A stretch of DNA of 22,588 nucleotides, taken from Conidiobolus incongruus B7586 (lineage: Eukaryota; Entomophthoromycota; Entomophthoromycetes; Entomophthorales; Conidiobolaceae). A program made the position numbers and the translations under genes. The stretch lies in contig JNEM01010896.1 in the NCBI GenBank assembly GCA_000697335.1, forward strand, positions 1 through 22,588, in the 5' to 3' direction. The notes beneath the pieces were generated by a model. That model was not told the origin of the DNA and ran no database searches. It saw nothing but the letters and a program-made list of their open reading frames with translations. Within the stretch, counting starts at the first letter, position 1. Every line of letters starts with the position of its first letter. Of the stretch, positions 11,850 through 21,599 are shown piece by piece.

Positions 11850-13153
11850 TTAATATAAAAATTAAATAATATCATAATCTTAAAATTCAAATTAAATAGA
11901 TATATTAATATATAATTTAGAAAATTTTATAAAAAATATAAAATTAATACTCACTTTTATATATTAATTACTTTTTGCCATACTTTTAGCAGGCTTTTGA
12001 TATTAAAAATATTGTTTTTTAATTAAGAACTAAAATTTGATATTTTTTGAATTAATTTATTTTATTTTCAAGGATTTTTTTTCTTTCAAGTATATTTTTT
12101 AATTGCCCAAAACAATTATAATCATGTATATTATAATCTAATGAGTATATTAAATATAATAGCTTTTTTTAGACTTTTATATTAAATATCATTCATCAGC
12201 CTAACTTTATTTATTTTGCAATTATGATACAAAATAATTAATATATTTAATTTATAATAGAAACATTAATTAGGTATTAATTTATATATAGAAATAATCT
12301 AAGACTTATTATTAATTAATTTACCATAAAGAATTAAATATAAAAACTATATATCATTATATTTTATTATATTAATCAGCATTTATTTATTAATGAAATA
12401 TTTATTCTTTGGAATTTATAAAAATGATGCTTTTGATTTAAATTAATATTTATTTTAGATAAAAGATTATATAAAGCAATTTAAGGATCATTAATAATTA
12501 TAATTTTTTAAAAATATTTGTTTTTAGCAATACTTGAATAAGATTTGTTTACTTATAATTATTTTAGCTTATTTTTAAGTTTTTGTTAAACTTTATAAAA
12601 TATTTATTTTTGTATTTTTATTAACTAATTCAGTTTTAAATTTTGATATATATATAATATACTTATATAGTTAATATTAGTTACTTAGATAACTCTTTAA
12701 ATATAATAAAAAGATATCATTTAATATATTATTTTAATTTTTAATTAATCAAAAAATAATAATATATATTAATTTGCTAGATTTAGATAAATTTTAAATA
12801 ATATTATTTCTAACTAAAAAGTGGTGAATATAGTGATGAATAACAAAATTAGATAAAACATTATAAATATAAATTGTTTGTAAATCTTGAATGATTTTAA
12901 AAGGTTTATGGTTGAGTTTTAATGATATTAAGATCAAAAATTTTTGATAATCGCTATCTAATTTAAATATGATTAAATTTAAACTTAAATTTTTAATAAA
13001 AGATATTTTTATAAAATAATATTTATAAACTATATATATATATTTTAAAAATATAAAATCTTTTAATATAAGATATATAATTATTTTTTCAAAACTAGTG
13101 ATATAGTTGAAAAATCAAAAATTAAAAAATTTCCCATTTTTATCTTATATTGT
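11850..13153 (-). mobile_element. Decayed Tc1/mariner-type DNA transposon, copy B
   Basis: Head-to-tail with copy A and about the same length. The right terminal repeat is recognisable (aaaaatttcccattttt around 13125-13145, matching copies A and C); the left end is blurred and placed by alignment to A. The strings ctttttgccatacttttagc (about 11970-11990) and aattgcccaaaacaattata (about 12101-12120) match copy A almost base for base. Overall it is more diverged from A and C than they are from each other, so it is probably the oldest of the three. End coordinates are approximate (tens of bases). Confidence 0.78.
11960..12990 (-). pseudogene. Relic mariner-like transposase (copy B)
   Basis: The - strand translation across about 12150-12100 gives YSLDYNIHDYNCFGQL. 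This is the block around the third catalytic acidic residue, with Asp retained (HDYN) as in mariner-type DD34D enzymes. The rest can be followed by nucleotide alignment to copies A and C, but it is broken by many stops and small length differences. It is not a functional gene. Confidence 0.7.
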
Positions 13154-13412
13154 GAACAAATAATATATAGTGTTTCAAAACTTAATTCGTATAATAAATC
13201 ACTTATCTATTTAAAAAAATAAAATTATTCAATTTTATAGTCATATAACTTGGAATAAAGAAAATAATCCAAGATTCTTTATATTAAAAAATAAATAAAT
13301 ATATAAAAATATTTTTATTATTTTATAATTATTAATTTAATTGGAAGTTTTGAAACTTTAAATTATATTAGAGTTATATAACAGGAGTTTATCAAAATAA
13401 CGTATTATATAA
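13154..13412. other. Short AT-rich spacer
   Basis: Nothing recognisable between the right end of transposon copy B and the decayed frame that follows. Confidence 0.4.
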
Positions 13413-13652
13413 AATATTCTACTAATTACAAAAATTAAAAAAATAGCTAATAATAAAAGGCTTCCAAAAAATAATATTACAAATTGGTTTAATTAAATAA
13501 ATTATGCAAAATCATATATAAAAGACTTTATTCAAATTTTTAGATTTAAATCTAATCAAAAGTATACAAATGAAGAAATATTTCAAAAAACAGCGCAAAA
13601 TTTGAACAAACGAATTATAAAATGTATTTATAATATAATATTAACTTTATGA
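13413..13652 (+). pseudogene. Decayed coding-like frame, unrecognised
   Basis: One + frame stays open from 13413 to a TGA at 13650-13652 except for a single TAA at 13494-13496, about 79 codons in sequence where random frames rarely pass 30. The product looks protein-like, not low-complexity: ANNKRLPKNNITNWF before the stop, then INYAKSYIKDFIQIFRFKSN and YTNEEIFQKTAQNLNKR after it. The charged, helical pattern with an NEEI...A...L spacing faintly recalls HMG-box proteins, which are heavily expanded in some early-diverging fungi. That is a guess by eye. The TAA could come from CAA by one C-to-T change. A short genuine exon is the alternative. Confidence 0.35.
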
Positions 13653-14935
13653 ATATTTAATAAAAAAATTATTTAAAATTAATTCAATATTGAATTCAAT
13701 AGATAAAAAATATAAATCATTAATATTTTACTAATAAAATATATATTGTGGTATATATAAAAACTTATTACGATAAATCAATCATAAATTGTAATGTATA
13801 ATTTATTGAAAGTATTGAATACTATATTTGGGTTAAATAAACATAGATTTTATTATATATTTCAAAGAAAGAAAAACATTTTAAAAAGCAAGTATTAATA
13901 AGTATATATAAATTAAGAATATTTTGTAATAATAGAATATATTTCAAATTTTTTAAAGTATAAATTATAAATCAAGGAAAGAAAAAAACAATTAAAAGTC
14001 ATTAGCTTTATATTATAATGACTATATATATTTAAATAAATTGATCAAAACTTTTCTGATTAAAGACGTTAGTTTCTTTCACCATATTCATTATACTCAA
14101 TAAATATGAGTATTCATTATTATGATTGTTTCAGTAAGTTAAAAATTTAACTAATGGAAAAAGATTGAATAATATTTCAAATTTATATTTTAAAATCAAA
14201 AATGTAATTTTATATAAAAATTATAAAAACCTATGTAAATAGGTTAAATAATTACCATTGGTATAGAATTCTGTTTTGAAAAAGGATGAAGATATAGATT
14301 AATGAAGTTATAATATTTTTTTAACTTTTTTAATATATTAATTATTTAAGATTGGTGAACTTCATCATTGAAGATATATATATATCAAATTAAAATATTA
14401 GAATTCTGGTTTAATAAATAAAGTATGAATGGATTCAGTAAATACTAAAAGAAATTACTCCAATAAATCATTATAGAATCATTATAATATTAACCAATTT
14501 TGTAAGATTTATAATTGGTATTATATTTCAAAATTTAAGTTATGATATTAATTAATAAATTTTTAATTTTTTTTAATTCTCTCTACTAACGAGGTATTAT
14601 ATAATAAATTCAAATCAATTTTAGTTTGATCAATTTATGAAAATAATAAAAGTTGGAGTTAGAAAATTGATTAAGTAACAACTCGAAAAATGGAGTCATA
14701 TTACCAAAAATAACTCATCAATATATATTAGATATTTCAAATGATTATTGTGATGTAAATCTTGAAATGTGTCCATTTTTAATAATAACGTATTTATTTT
14801 TTAATTTTTTGATATATAATGGTTTAAAATTTGTCATTTTGAAAATAGAGTGCTTGCTGAAAAGCCTTAACATTTGAAAAATATTATTTCAAAGTTATAT
14901 TAAATCAGTTAATATTGTGTGCTAGAAAAGTGTGA
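13653..14935. other. AT-rich spacer, no gene seen
   Basis: No reading frame with protein-like composition and no repeat matching the transposons. An ordinary AT-rich intergenic stretch. Confidence 0.5.
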
Positions 14936-15385
14936 AATTATTCAAATATAAAAATCCAAGACTGTTATTTTCTTTTACTCTTTGAGAACAGAATATGTAA
15001 ACTACTTCTAATCTTTTTATTCCCAATTGTTAAAGCTACAGGTAAAATTCAATTGATGAAACATAATGTGTTCTTAAAAACTAAAGGCACTGAGTCGATT
15101 GATGTAAAAAAGATGTCAAAATCCATCCAAGGACAGGGTCATGGTACCAAAGGGACCTTAAATAAGATGCTTAAATACCATTAATATAGTTAATTAGAGT
15201 CTAAAGATGAGCAATCACAAAATATACAGTTGGAACCTGAAGTCAATTAAAAGAGCTATCAAAGAGTGATGATCGCTCAGAATAAAAGGAAATTGCAATT
15301 GACTTAAATACGCTTGAAAAACTCCGGAAGTGATATTGAAAATATATTATTCAAGCTTTATATCATTATTATAATGAATTTTTAG
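14936..15385 (+). pseudogene. Decayed gene fragment with in-frame TAA codons, unrecognised
   Basis: One + frame runs from 14936 to a TAG at 15383-15385. Its first 82 codons are open (14936-15181). It is then interrupted only by three TAA codons, at 15182, 15191 and 15248, plus one more at 15305. The local sequence is richer in G and C than its surroundings. The product is protein-like: KTKGTESIDVKKMSKSIQGQ, then GTLNKMLKYH, LESKDEQSQNIQLEPEV, KSYQRVMIAQNKRKLQLT and NSGSDIENILFK. All interruptions are TAA, as CAA codons become by C-to-T change. From ATG 15056 a 42-residue peptide could be made, but nothing suggests that it is. I do not recognise the family. The gene would be a relatively recent pseudogene or a low-GC multi-exon gene. 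Confidence 0.45.
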
Positions 15386-15464
15386 CATTATAATAACTAT
15401 TATTAATTGACTTTTATAATATTATATTTTCAATCAGTGCTTGAATTTATGAGGAAAAAGGTGA

Positions 15465-15614
15465 AGAGTTGGACCTCTGTTATTTCATACTAGAATTTCA
15501 AATACAAAAATGAAAAAGCAATTTGATCCAATCAAATCAATACCAGAATATAAAAAAGTAACTTCATTTTATGATGATATAGTAATTTATTATAATATCA
15601 ATTCTTTTTACTAA
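15465..15614 (+). pseudogene. Second coding-like patch, possibly the same decayed gene
   Basis: An open + frame of 49 codons ends at TAA 15612-15614, with an ATG at 15510 and a protein-like product (MKKQFDPIKSIPEYKKVTSF). It follows the previous fragment after about 80 bases of pure AT sequence and lies in another frame. It could be a further exon or a further piece of the same lost gene. A cag at about 15435 could be a splice acceptor, but I see no matching donor. Confidence 0.3.
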
Positions 15615-15736
15615 TATTTATTCAAAGATAACATGTGGATTGATGGAGATCCAAATTTAAATGGTTATTGAATTAGATACAATATGATATTTATTGAAAG
15701 ATCACAAATTTAATTTAACTGATTTTATACTTGATT

Positions 15737-15772
<36 letters not shown>

Positions 15773-16740
15773 GCGAAATTTATGATAATATCAATTAAAT
15801 TTTAAAATTAGATTGATTATAGCTTTGTTAGTTACTGTATATTGATTTAATTTGAATGTCAGGACATAATAATCTATAATAGATATTTCTCATATTATCA
15901 AATTTATAAAAAATTCAAAGTACTGTAATGATTTATCCTATTTCTTAATCGGTGAAAATTTGATAATTTTTTTAAAAGCGAATAAATGTTTTTCACATAT
16001 AATTTATTTAAACTGTCTTTGTATTACTTAAATCAAATATCGAATGATCAAAATTTAATATAATAGTTTTTTATGATCAAATTTTAGTAAAATTTATATA
16101 AAAATATTAAAAATTTTAAAAATAATAAATTATATTATGTGAATTCATATGATTTCAATTTTTTTTCAACAGCATTCTAAACGCAAAATAAACATATTAA
16201 AAATTTAAAATTTACTGAAAATGTTTAAAAAATTCAAAATTTTAATTTGATGAGATCATATTTATTAAATTACTAAATTAGGTTGTTAATTCAGAGCGTG
16301 GAATTCAGCGTATTGAGACTGTTAAATTTGAACTAAACTGGGTCTTATATTAATTGTGTAATGGGTGTGGTTTTTAATTAAGGGTTAAGATATATTATTC
16401 GCGGTTTGATTATTATCTACTGTCAATGCTTTAAATGTTTTGTTAAATATGTGTTTAGTACTTAAGAGATATTCTAATTTACATCATATTATTTTAAAAG
16501 AATTCTGATATTTACCATTGTATTGTATAATTAATTAACCGAAAACAAAGTAATATGACAAAGTGATTAAAATCACTAAATTTTTATATTATTCAAGATT
16601 TCATGTTAAGTTAAAATTTCTAAATCAATGAACTCATATTTCTTGACTAGTAATAATGGAGTGATAATCCCTAATCAATCTAAAATCAGGTTAAATTTTC
16701 TCCATATCTCAATTAAATTAAATTAAATTGAGCCAAATGA
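15615..16740. other. AT-rich spacer upstream of the patatin-like gene
   Basis: Mostly low-complexity A/T, with the (TAA)n tract at 15738-15771. Around 16290-16450 there is a slightly more G-rich patch (for example tgggtgtgg near 16363) with no frame or fold that I can support. It may be part of an extended promoter. Confidence 0.45.
15738..15771. repeat. (TAA)n microsatellite
   Basis: About eleven uninterrupted TAA units. Confidence 0.9.
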
Positions 16741-16755
16741 ATCCATAATTAAATG

Positions 16756-16782
16756 TATATATATATATATATATATATATAT
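16756..16782. repeat. (TA)n microsatellite upstream of the patatin-like gene
   Basis: A 27-base run of alternating T and A, about 125 bases before the patatin start codon. Such tracts melt easily and can sit in promoters, but may be neutral here. Confidence 0.9.
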
Positions 16783-16852
16783 TCAGGATGTATTATGATT
16801 CTTATTATAATGAATTACCACTTTTTTCGCTAAATTTTTTGTAAATAATCCA

Positions 16853-16906
16853 GTATATATAAATATAACTATTATTAACTTTGTATTTAATTTATAATTA
16901 ATAAAA
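16853..16906 (+). promoter_or_regulatory. Putative TATA region and leader of the patatin-like gene
   Basis: A tatatataaat string at about 16854-16864 lies some 45-50 bases before the ATG and would suit a TATA box with a very short leader. An in-frame TAA at 16895-16897 and the A-rich ataaaa context before the ATG support the start at 16907. Because the whole region is A/T this is only suggestive. Confidence 0.35.
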
Positions 16907-18067
16907 ATGATGAACGTATCGCCTTCAACTTCACATTTGTCTGCCTCTTCTTTGGAGGAATATCGTGCTTACCATTTGCAACAAGTCAGGGAAGGAAAGA
17001 GAAAGTTTCGTATTTTGGCTATTGACGGGGGAGGTGTTCGTGGTGTGATCCCTAGTATGGTACTCCAGTATATTGAAAAACAGACTGGAAAGCCGGTATG
17101 CGAACTATTTGATTTAGTATCCGGAACTAGTACTGGAGCTCTCCTAGCACTGACTTTGGCTGTACCTGAAAAGCAAGCTGTAATAAAAACATCAGTTGAA
17201 GGTGAAGTTTTAATCGATGAGAAGACTACCAAAAAAGCCGAAAGTTCACCATCTAATTCACCTCCATTCCTGAAGCCAAATTACACTGCTGTCCAATCTT
17301 TGGATCTGTATTATAAGGAAACTCCAAAGATCTTCAAGACTAGCCTTTGTAGGAAAATTGTCACAGGATTCGGGCTCAAAGCTGCACGTTATAACTCCAA
17401 GGTGAAGCGCCAAGTCATTGAGGCATATGTCGGTGATTTAACTCTCAAGGATACCCTCGTTGATGTTCTCGTACCAACTTATGACGTGCGCGAAGGCATT
17501 CCATATTTCTTTAGCAGTTGGTACGCTCGCATGAATTCACACAAGAACTATTACCTCAAAGATGTACTTGATGCAACATCCGCTGCTCCAACATTTTTCA
17601 ACCCCGTAAAGGTTGATGGTTATGACGCTTTCCCCAAACTCGGGTATAGATTGTTCACCGATGGAGCTCTTACTGCCAACTGTCCAGCACTATGCGCTGT
17701 TGTTGAGGCTGTTAAGCGTTATCGACTCACACCTGACCAAATCGTTCTCGTATCCCTCGGATGTGGTGATGGTGATATCACTAAAAATTTCGAAGATGTC
17801 AGTCGCTGGGGTGCAATTAGCTGGTTATCATACTTTAGCGAGTCATTGATTTCTAGTTCTATGAACACTGTAAAATACCAACTTCAAGAAATTATGCCGC
17901 CACAGGGATATTGGAGATTCCAAACCCTCGTTGATGCTTCTCACAGTTCTATTGACGATAGTAGTATTGGAAACTTAAATTATTTAAAGAAAGCTGGTGA
18001 AACTCTGGTTGAGAAGGAGAAGTCAAGATTAGATGAAGTCATCAATCTTCTCACTTTAGGACTTTAA
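16907..18067 (+). CDS. Patatin-like phospholipase (acyl hydrolase)
   Basis: Predicted serine lipid acyl hydrolase that cleaves fatty-acyl esters of phospholipids or galactolipids. The 386-residue intronless frame shows the family signatures. The oxyanion-hole motif DGGGVRG is at 40-46. The nucleophile elbow GTSTG is at 73-77, with Ser75 as the likely catalytic residue. DGA at 252-254 has Asp252 as dyad partner. Length and order match small plant, fungal and bacterial patatins, with no transmembrane span or signal peptide, so the enzyme is probably cytosolic or peripheral. A hydrophilic insert at about residues 90-120 (rich in Lys, Glu, Ser and Pro) separates the nucleophile region from the next helix and looks like a surface loop. 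The start is ATGATG, so either Met is possible; an in-frame stop lies just upstream. Codon use is less biased than in the transporter, suggesting lower expression. The physiological substrate is not evident. Confidence 0.95.
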   Translation: MMNVSPSTSHLSASSLEEYRAYHLQQVREGKRKFRILAIDGGGVRGVIPSMVLQYIEKQTGKPVCELFDLVSGTSTGALLALTLAVPEKQAVIKTSVEGEVLIDEKTTKKAESSPSNSPPFLKPNYTAVQSLDLYYKETPKIFKTSLCRKIVTGFGLKAARYNSKVKRQVIEAYVGDLTLKDTLVDVLVPTYDVREGIPYFFSSWYARMNSHKNYYLKDVLDATSAAPTFFNPVKVDGYDAFPKLGYRLFTDGALTANCPALCAVVEAVKRYRLTPDQIVLVSLGCGDGDITKNFEDVSRWGAISWLSYFSESLISSSMNTVKYQLQEIMPPQGYWRFQTLVDASHSSIDDSSIGNLNYLKKAGETLVEKEKSRLDEVINLLTLGL

Positions 18068-18130
18068 TAATTCAACTTCTCCTTATTTGCGGCTAAATCG
18101 CATCTCAATGTAAATATATTTTGTTCACAT
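18068..18130 (+). promoter_or_regulatory. Proximal 3' UTR of the patatin-like gene, with a Puf-like site
   Basis: TGTAAATA at 18109-18116, about 45 bases after the stop, fits the UGUANAUA consensus bound by Pumilio/Puf RNA-binding proteins in fungi and animals. It lies in the first, still G/C-containing part of the 3' flank. An 8-base AT-rich match can occur by chance, so this is a hint only. Confidence 0.3.
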
Positions 18131-19098
18131 TTTGATAAAAACTTGTTTATTAAATTATTTGATTGGTTTAAACTATCCTTTATTCTCCACGTGATAATCT
18201 AGTTAATCTTTATTGGAATAATTATTCCGTAATAAACTTTTTAAAGATTAAACATTTTATCCGAATTGTTAAATGCTAAAATTATATGTACTTAATAATT
18301 ATTAATTTTTCAATTCTATCATAATATCAGTTGATTTGTATATAATGTTTTATCATATATTTTTAAACTAAAGCGAATATGGTTAATACTATTTATCAAA
18401 ACATTAATCTTTACAATTTTGATATATTTCATTGTTATTGATAATTTGAGTTATAAAATTTAATTTAATTCCTTAGATTTTAATCTTGATAATAACTAAT
18501 CATTATTATATAATATATTTACAATATTTATATTTTTTTCACATATATTTACTGTATAAATATTGAGAAAAAGTATGTATGAATTTTTTAATTCATTAAT
18601 AATTACTCTCAATTATAATAAATATTTTTTTTGATATTTTTCAAATTGAATGAATTAAACATGAATATAATATTAGCCTATATTGATTAATTCAAGGAAA
18701 TAAATATTAATTTTATATACTAAAATATATTTACATTAAACCTTTATTATATATCTATTCAATATTTTTGTAAACTTTCATTTATAATTAAAACCTGAAA
18801 TTACAAAATATACGAAAACATAGACTGTGACTTATTGATGGTTTAAATTATATATATTTAATATTTTAGTATATAGATTTCAAAAAAAATTATATCAAAA
18901 TAATTAAGCTAAAATTTTAAAGATAAGCGTGTTTAATTCTGGAGTCAACTTCAATTAATAAATAATATGATATTTTGAATTTCATGTTTTAAAGTCAATT
19001 TATACAATTAGACAAGTTTTTTGTGTTATCAAATTTCAAAATTTAAAACAATCACAAATAATTGATATTTAAATACTTAATATTTAAGTCTAATATCA
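18131..19098. other. AT-rich spacer
   Basis: No protein-like frame on either strand. A CACGTG palindrome occurs at about 18188. Otherwise nothing notable. Confidence 0.5.
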
Positions 19099-19453
19099 AA
19101 TACAATTTATTAACGCCTCTTGGGTAAGCCGCGACCAGAGTAGTTTATGTGAAAGAGAGAAATCTCGGGAATTCCAGGTAAGTGTTAGGGAGATAGGGGG
19201 TTTATTGGTTTGAGTCAAATAGTTGAGAGGACTCAGATTAAGCTCGTCATATTGAGGATATCTCTAATTCGGGGTTTTATATAGAGCGAAGTGGGTAAGG
19301 TGATTCATGAGATTCTCTGGCGACTTGCATCATCGGCCAATTAAAAGATAGATCAGTAGCAGATGGTATGCGAGGGAAAATGACTTTATCACTAGGTTGA
19401 TGTAAAAAAAACTTTGGTAGAAGGGAGTCACCTGTCTCGTGGGAATATAGTCA
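19099..19453 (-). other. GC-rich island with open - strand frames, unidentified
   Basis: About 340 bases (roughly 19113-19450) have near-balanced base composition, with abrupt edges to very AT-rich DNA on both sides. On the - strand, 19450-19280 is open for 57 codons and 19263-19099 for 55 codons in a different frame. Both read like real protein, not low-complexity: for example DKVIFPRIPSATDLSFNWP in the first, and LTWNSRDFSLSHKLLWSRL in the second. The WNS...FS...K.LLWSRL pattern faintly recalls the zinc-finger-like tail of non-LTR (LINE) reverse transcriptases, but I cannot establish this. Other readings are a fragment of a host gene, or a recently inserted sequence not yet exposed to AT drift. 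Edges have no repeats that I can see. Confidence 0.5.
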
Positions 19454-20231
19454 TATATATTGACACTGGTCAAATTATTTTATTTCAATTATATTAATCG
19501 TTCAAACTCAATACATTATTAAATAAATACAATTTAGATAAATTTGAATTATGTTATAATTTTTGACTAAACAATCCAATTATGCATAATTATATCATAT
19601 ATATTTATTATATATGTTTACTATTGACTATCGAATCTCCTGATTTTACTATATATATATATTTTATCGTTTTTGAACATAAGTTTTAAAAAAAAATAGA
19701 ATATTGAAAAACCATTTAAATATACATTAGTTTTATCCACAAAATTTGAAATAATAAATTCAAATTATTTTGATTACTTAAAAGTTAATAAACTTAACAA
19801 AATTAATTCTATATTTTGTTCTAATAAATTGGTTTAATAATGATCAGTTTAAATTTATCATATTTAATATTATAATATTAAATCAAATGTGGATGATAAA
19901 TGGTATTAGAATGTATATATAAGCTTGATAAGATTTCAAAACATTTTAAAATATTTGATTTATTAATATGTTAATAAAATATATTTTTTTTCAAAACCTA
20001 TTTTGTTTAATATTATGATATATTAAGTTAGATTTTTTGATATTATTATTATTATTTATTGTTTCAAATCTTTAGTAATAAAAGTATTTGAAATCAACTT
20101 TGAATAAGATTTTTTTATATTCAAAATATTAAAATTAATATATAATAAATGATTAATACACCTTTGTAGTTTTATTCAATATATTTTTAATAAATTTTGA
20201 TATTTAAAAAATAATTCTTTTTATTAAATAT
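19454..20231. other. AT-rich spacer before transposon copy C
   Basis: Low-complexity A/T sequence with a short TATTATTATTATTATT tract near 20039. No gene or repeat is supported. Confidence 0.5.
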
Positions 20232-20233
20232 TA

Positions 20234-21543
20234 CCATAGAATTAAAAAAATGGGAAATTTTTTATTTTCCAATTTTTCAAACATATTATTAGTTTCAAAT
20301 AAAAAAATATATACAAAGCAATTAGGAAAATAAATAGGTATTAATTATAAATATATATATTTATAATAATTTTTTTGATTAAAAAATTAATTTTTTAAAA
20401 TTGGTTGCTTAATTTAATTATATTTAAATCAAATAATAACCATCAAAAGTCTTTTATTTTAGTATTAATAAAACTTAACCATAAACCCTCTAAAATAATT
20501 TAAAATTTATAAGCAACTTTTAGTAATAAAGCATTATCTAAATCAATAATTTATCACTAGGTAAATTACTTTAAGGTTAGGAAAAAAACTACCCAAAACC
20601 TATCAAAATCTAAAAAACTAATTTTAACTATCATTGTTCTAATTATTAATAAAACAAAGAAAAATATTAAAAAGCACCTTTTTATTTTAGCAAAAGAATT
20701 ATCAAAACTCTTTAATATTAGTCACACAAGTATTTTATATATATTAAAATTTAAATTAAAATTAATTAATATAAAATATAAAATAGGTACCTTATAATTT
20801 AACTAAAGCTTAAAAAATACTAAAGTAGTTATTATTAAACAAAACTTACTAAGGTATAGCTAGAAACCAAGGTTTTTACAGCAAACTATTATAATTGATA
20901 AATCTTGAATTCTTTTGTATAATCCTTTACTAAAACATAAATCAAAGTGTTAGATTAAATTAAATCAACTTTTTTTATAAATTCCTTTAAATAAACACTT
21001 TGTTGATAAATAAGTGTTAATTGTTATAATGGATTATAATGCCATATGCTATTTTTATTTAGTTCCTAAAGGAAAATCAATTAATAATAAACTTTATATT
21101 TTTTTAAATAAAACTATTTTAGATTAGTATTCTTAATATAATTTAAGAAGACCTATTATTTTACATAATAATTATAAAATATATAAATTTAAAGTTATAA
21201 AAAACTTTCTAATTAAAAATAACTAGAAAAAACTACCATATTTAGTATATTCTTTAGAATATAACCTATGTGATTATAATTGTTTTGGGCAATTAAAAAA
21301 CCAGCTTACAAGAAAGAAAATTTTTGCAAAAAAAATTTAAATAGTTTGTAAAATATCAAATTTCAGTTTTTAATAAAAGGAACTATTTTTTAGATATTAG
21401 ATCTTTGTTAAAAATATAGCAAAAAGTTATTAGAAATAAAGAAAACTATTAATTTTACATTATATATTTATTTTTACTTTTTATATATTATAATATTTAT
21501 TTTTTTTCTATTGAAATAAATTCCTATTAATTAAATTATAAAA
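20234..21543 (+). mobile_element. Decayed Tc1/mariner-type DNA transposon, copy C
   Basis: The best-preserved copy: 1310 bases, flanked by TA at 20232-20233 and 21544-21545. Terminal inverted repeats of about 30 bases: the left end reads CCATAGAATTAAAAAAATGG, and the reverse complement of the right end reads TTTTATAATTTAATTAATAG. It is inverted relative to copies A and B, so the patatin-like gene lies between oppositely oriented copies of one family. Copies A and C differ mostly by single transitions, suggesting that they transposed at similar times and decayed separately. Confidence 0.9.
20569..21440 (+). pseudogene. Relic mariner-like (DD34D-type) transposase (copy C)
   Basis: A single + frame can be followed over about 870 bases with no frameshift, broken only by roughly a dozen stop codons. 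In order: a basic N-terminal patch (VRKKTTQNLSKSKKL, about 20580-20630); a helix-turn-helix segment (LAKELSKLFNISHTSILYIL, about 20690-20750); IIIDKS with the first catalytic Asp at 20897; LHNN with Asn where the second Asp is expected, at 21167; and YSLEYNLCDYNCFGQLKNQL, whose Asp at 21272 lies 34 residues further on. That spacing and the xDYxxF context match mariner-type DD34D. The second Asp-to-Asn (GAT to AAT) and the TGG-to-TAG at 21224-21226 are both G-to-A changes. Further N-terminal coding sequence upstream of 20569 is likely but eroded. Confidence 0.87.
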
Positions 21544-21599
21544 TAATATTTAAATTTATTTTTTTTATAAATTAATAAAATATGTTTATATGACCTTTA

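Noticed and set aside
14936-15385. Alternative genetic code (TAA read as Gln) for the window
   Set aside because: Both intact genes terminate with TAA exactly where their families end and use CAA/CAG for Gln throughout, so the TAA-interrupted frames are better explained by decay.
15738-15771. CRISPR-like or functional tandem array
   Set aside because: It is a simple trinucleotide microsatellite with no spacer structure.
16969-17849. Antisense 87-codon and sense 78-codon frames inside the patatin-like gene
   Set aside because: Overlap a clearly conserved enzyme and show no independent signature.
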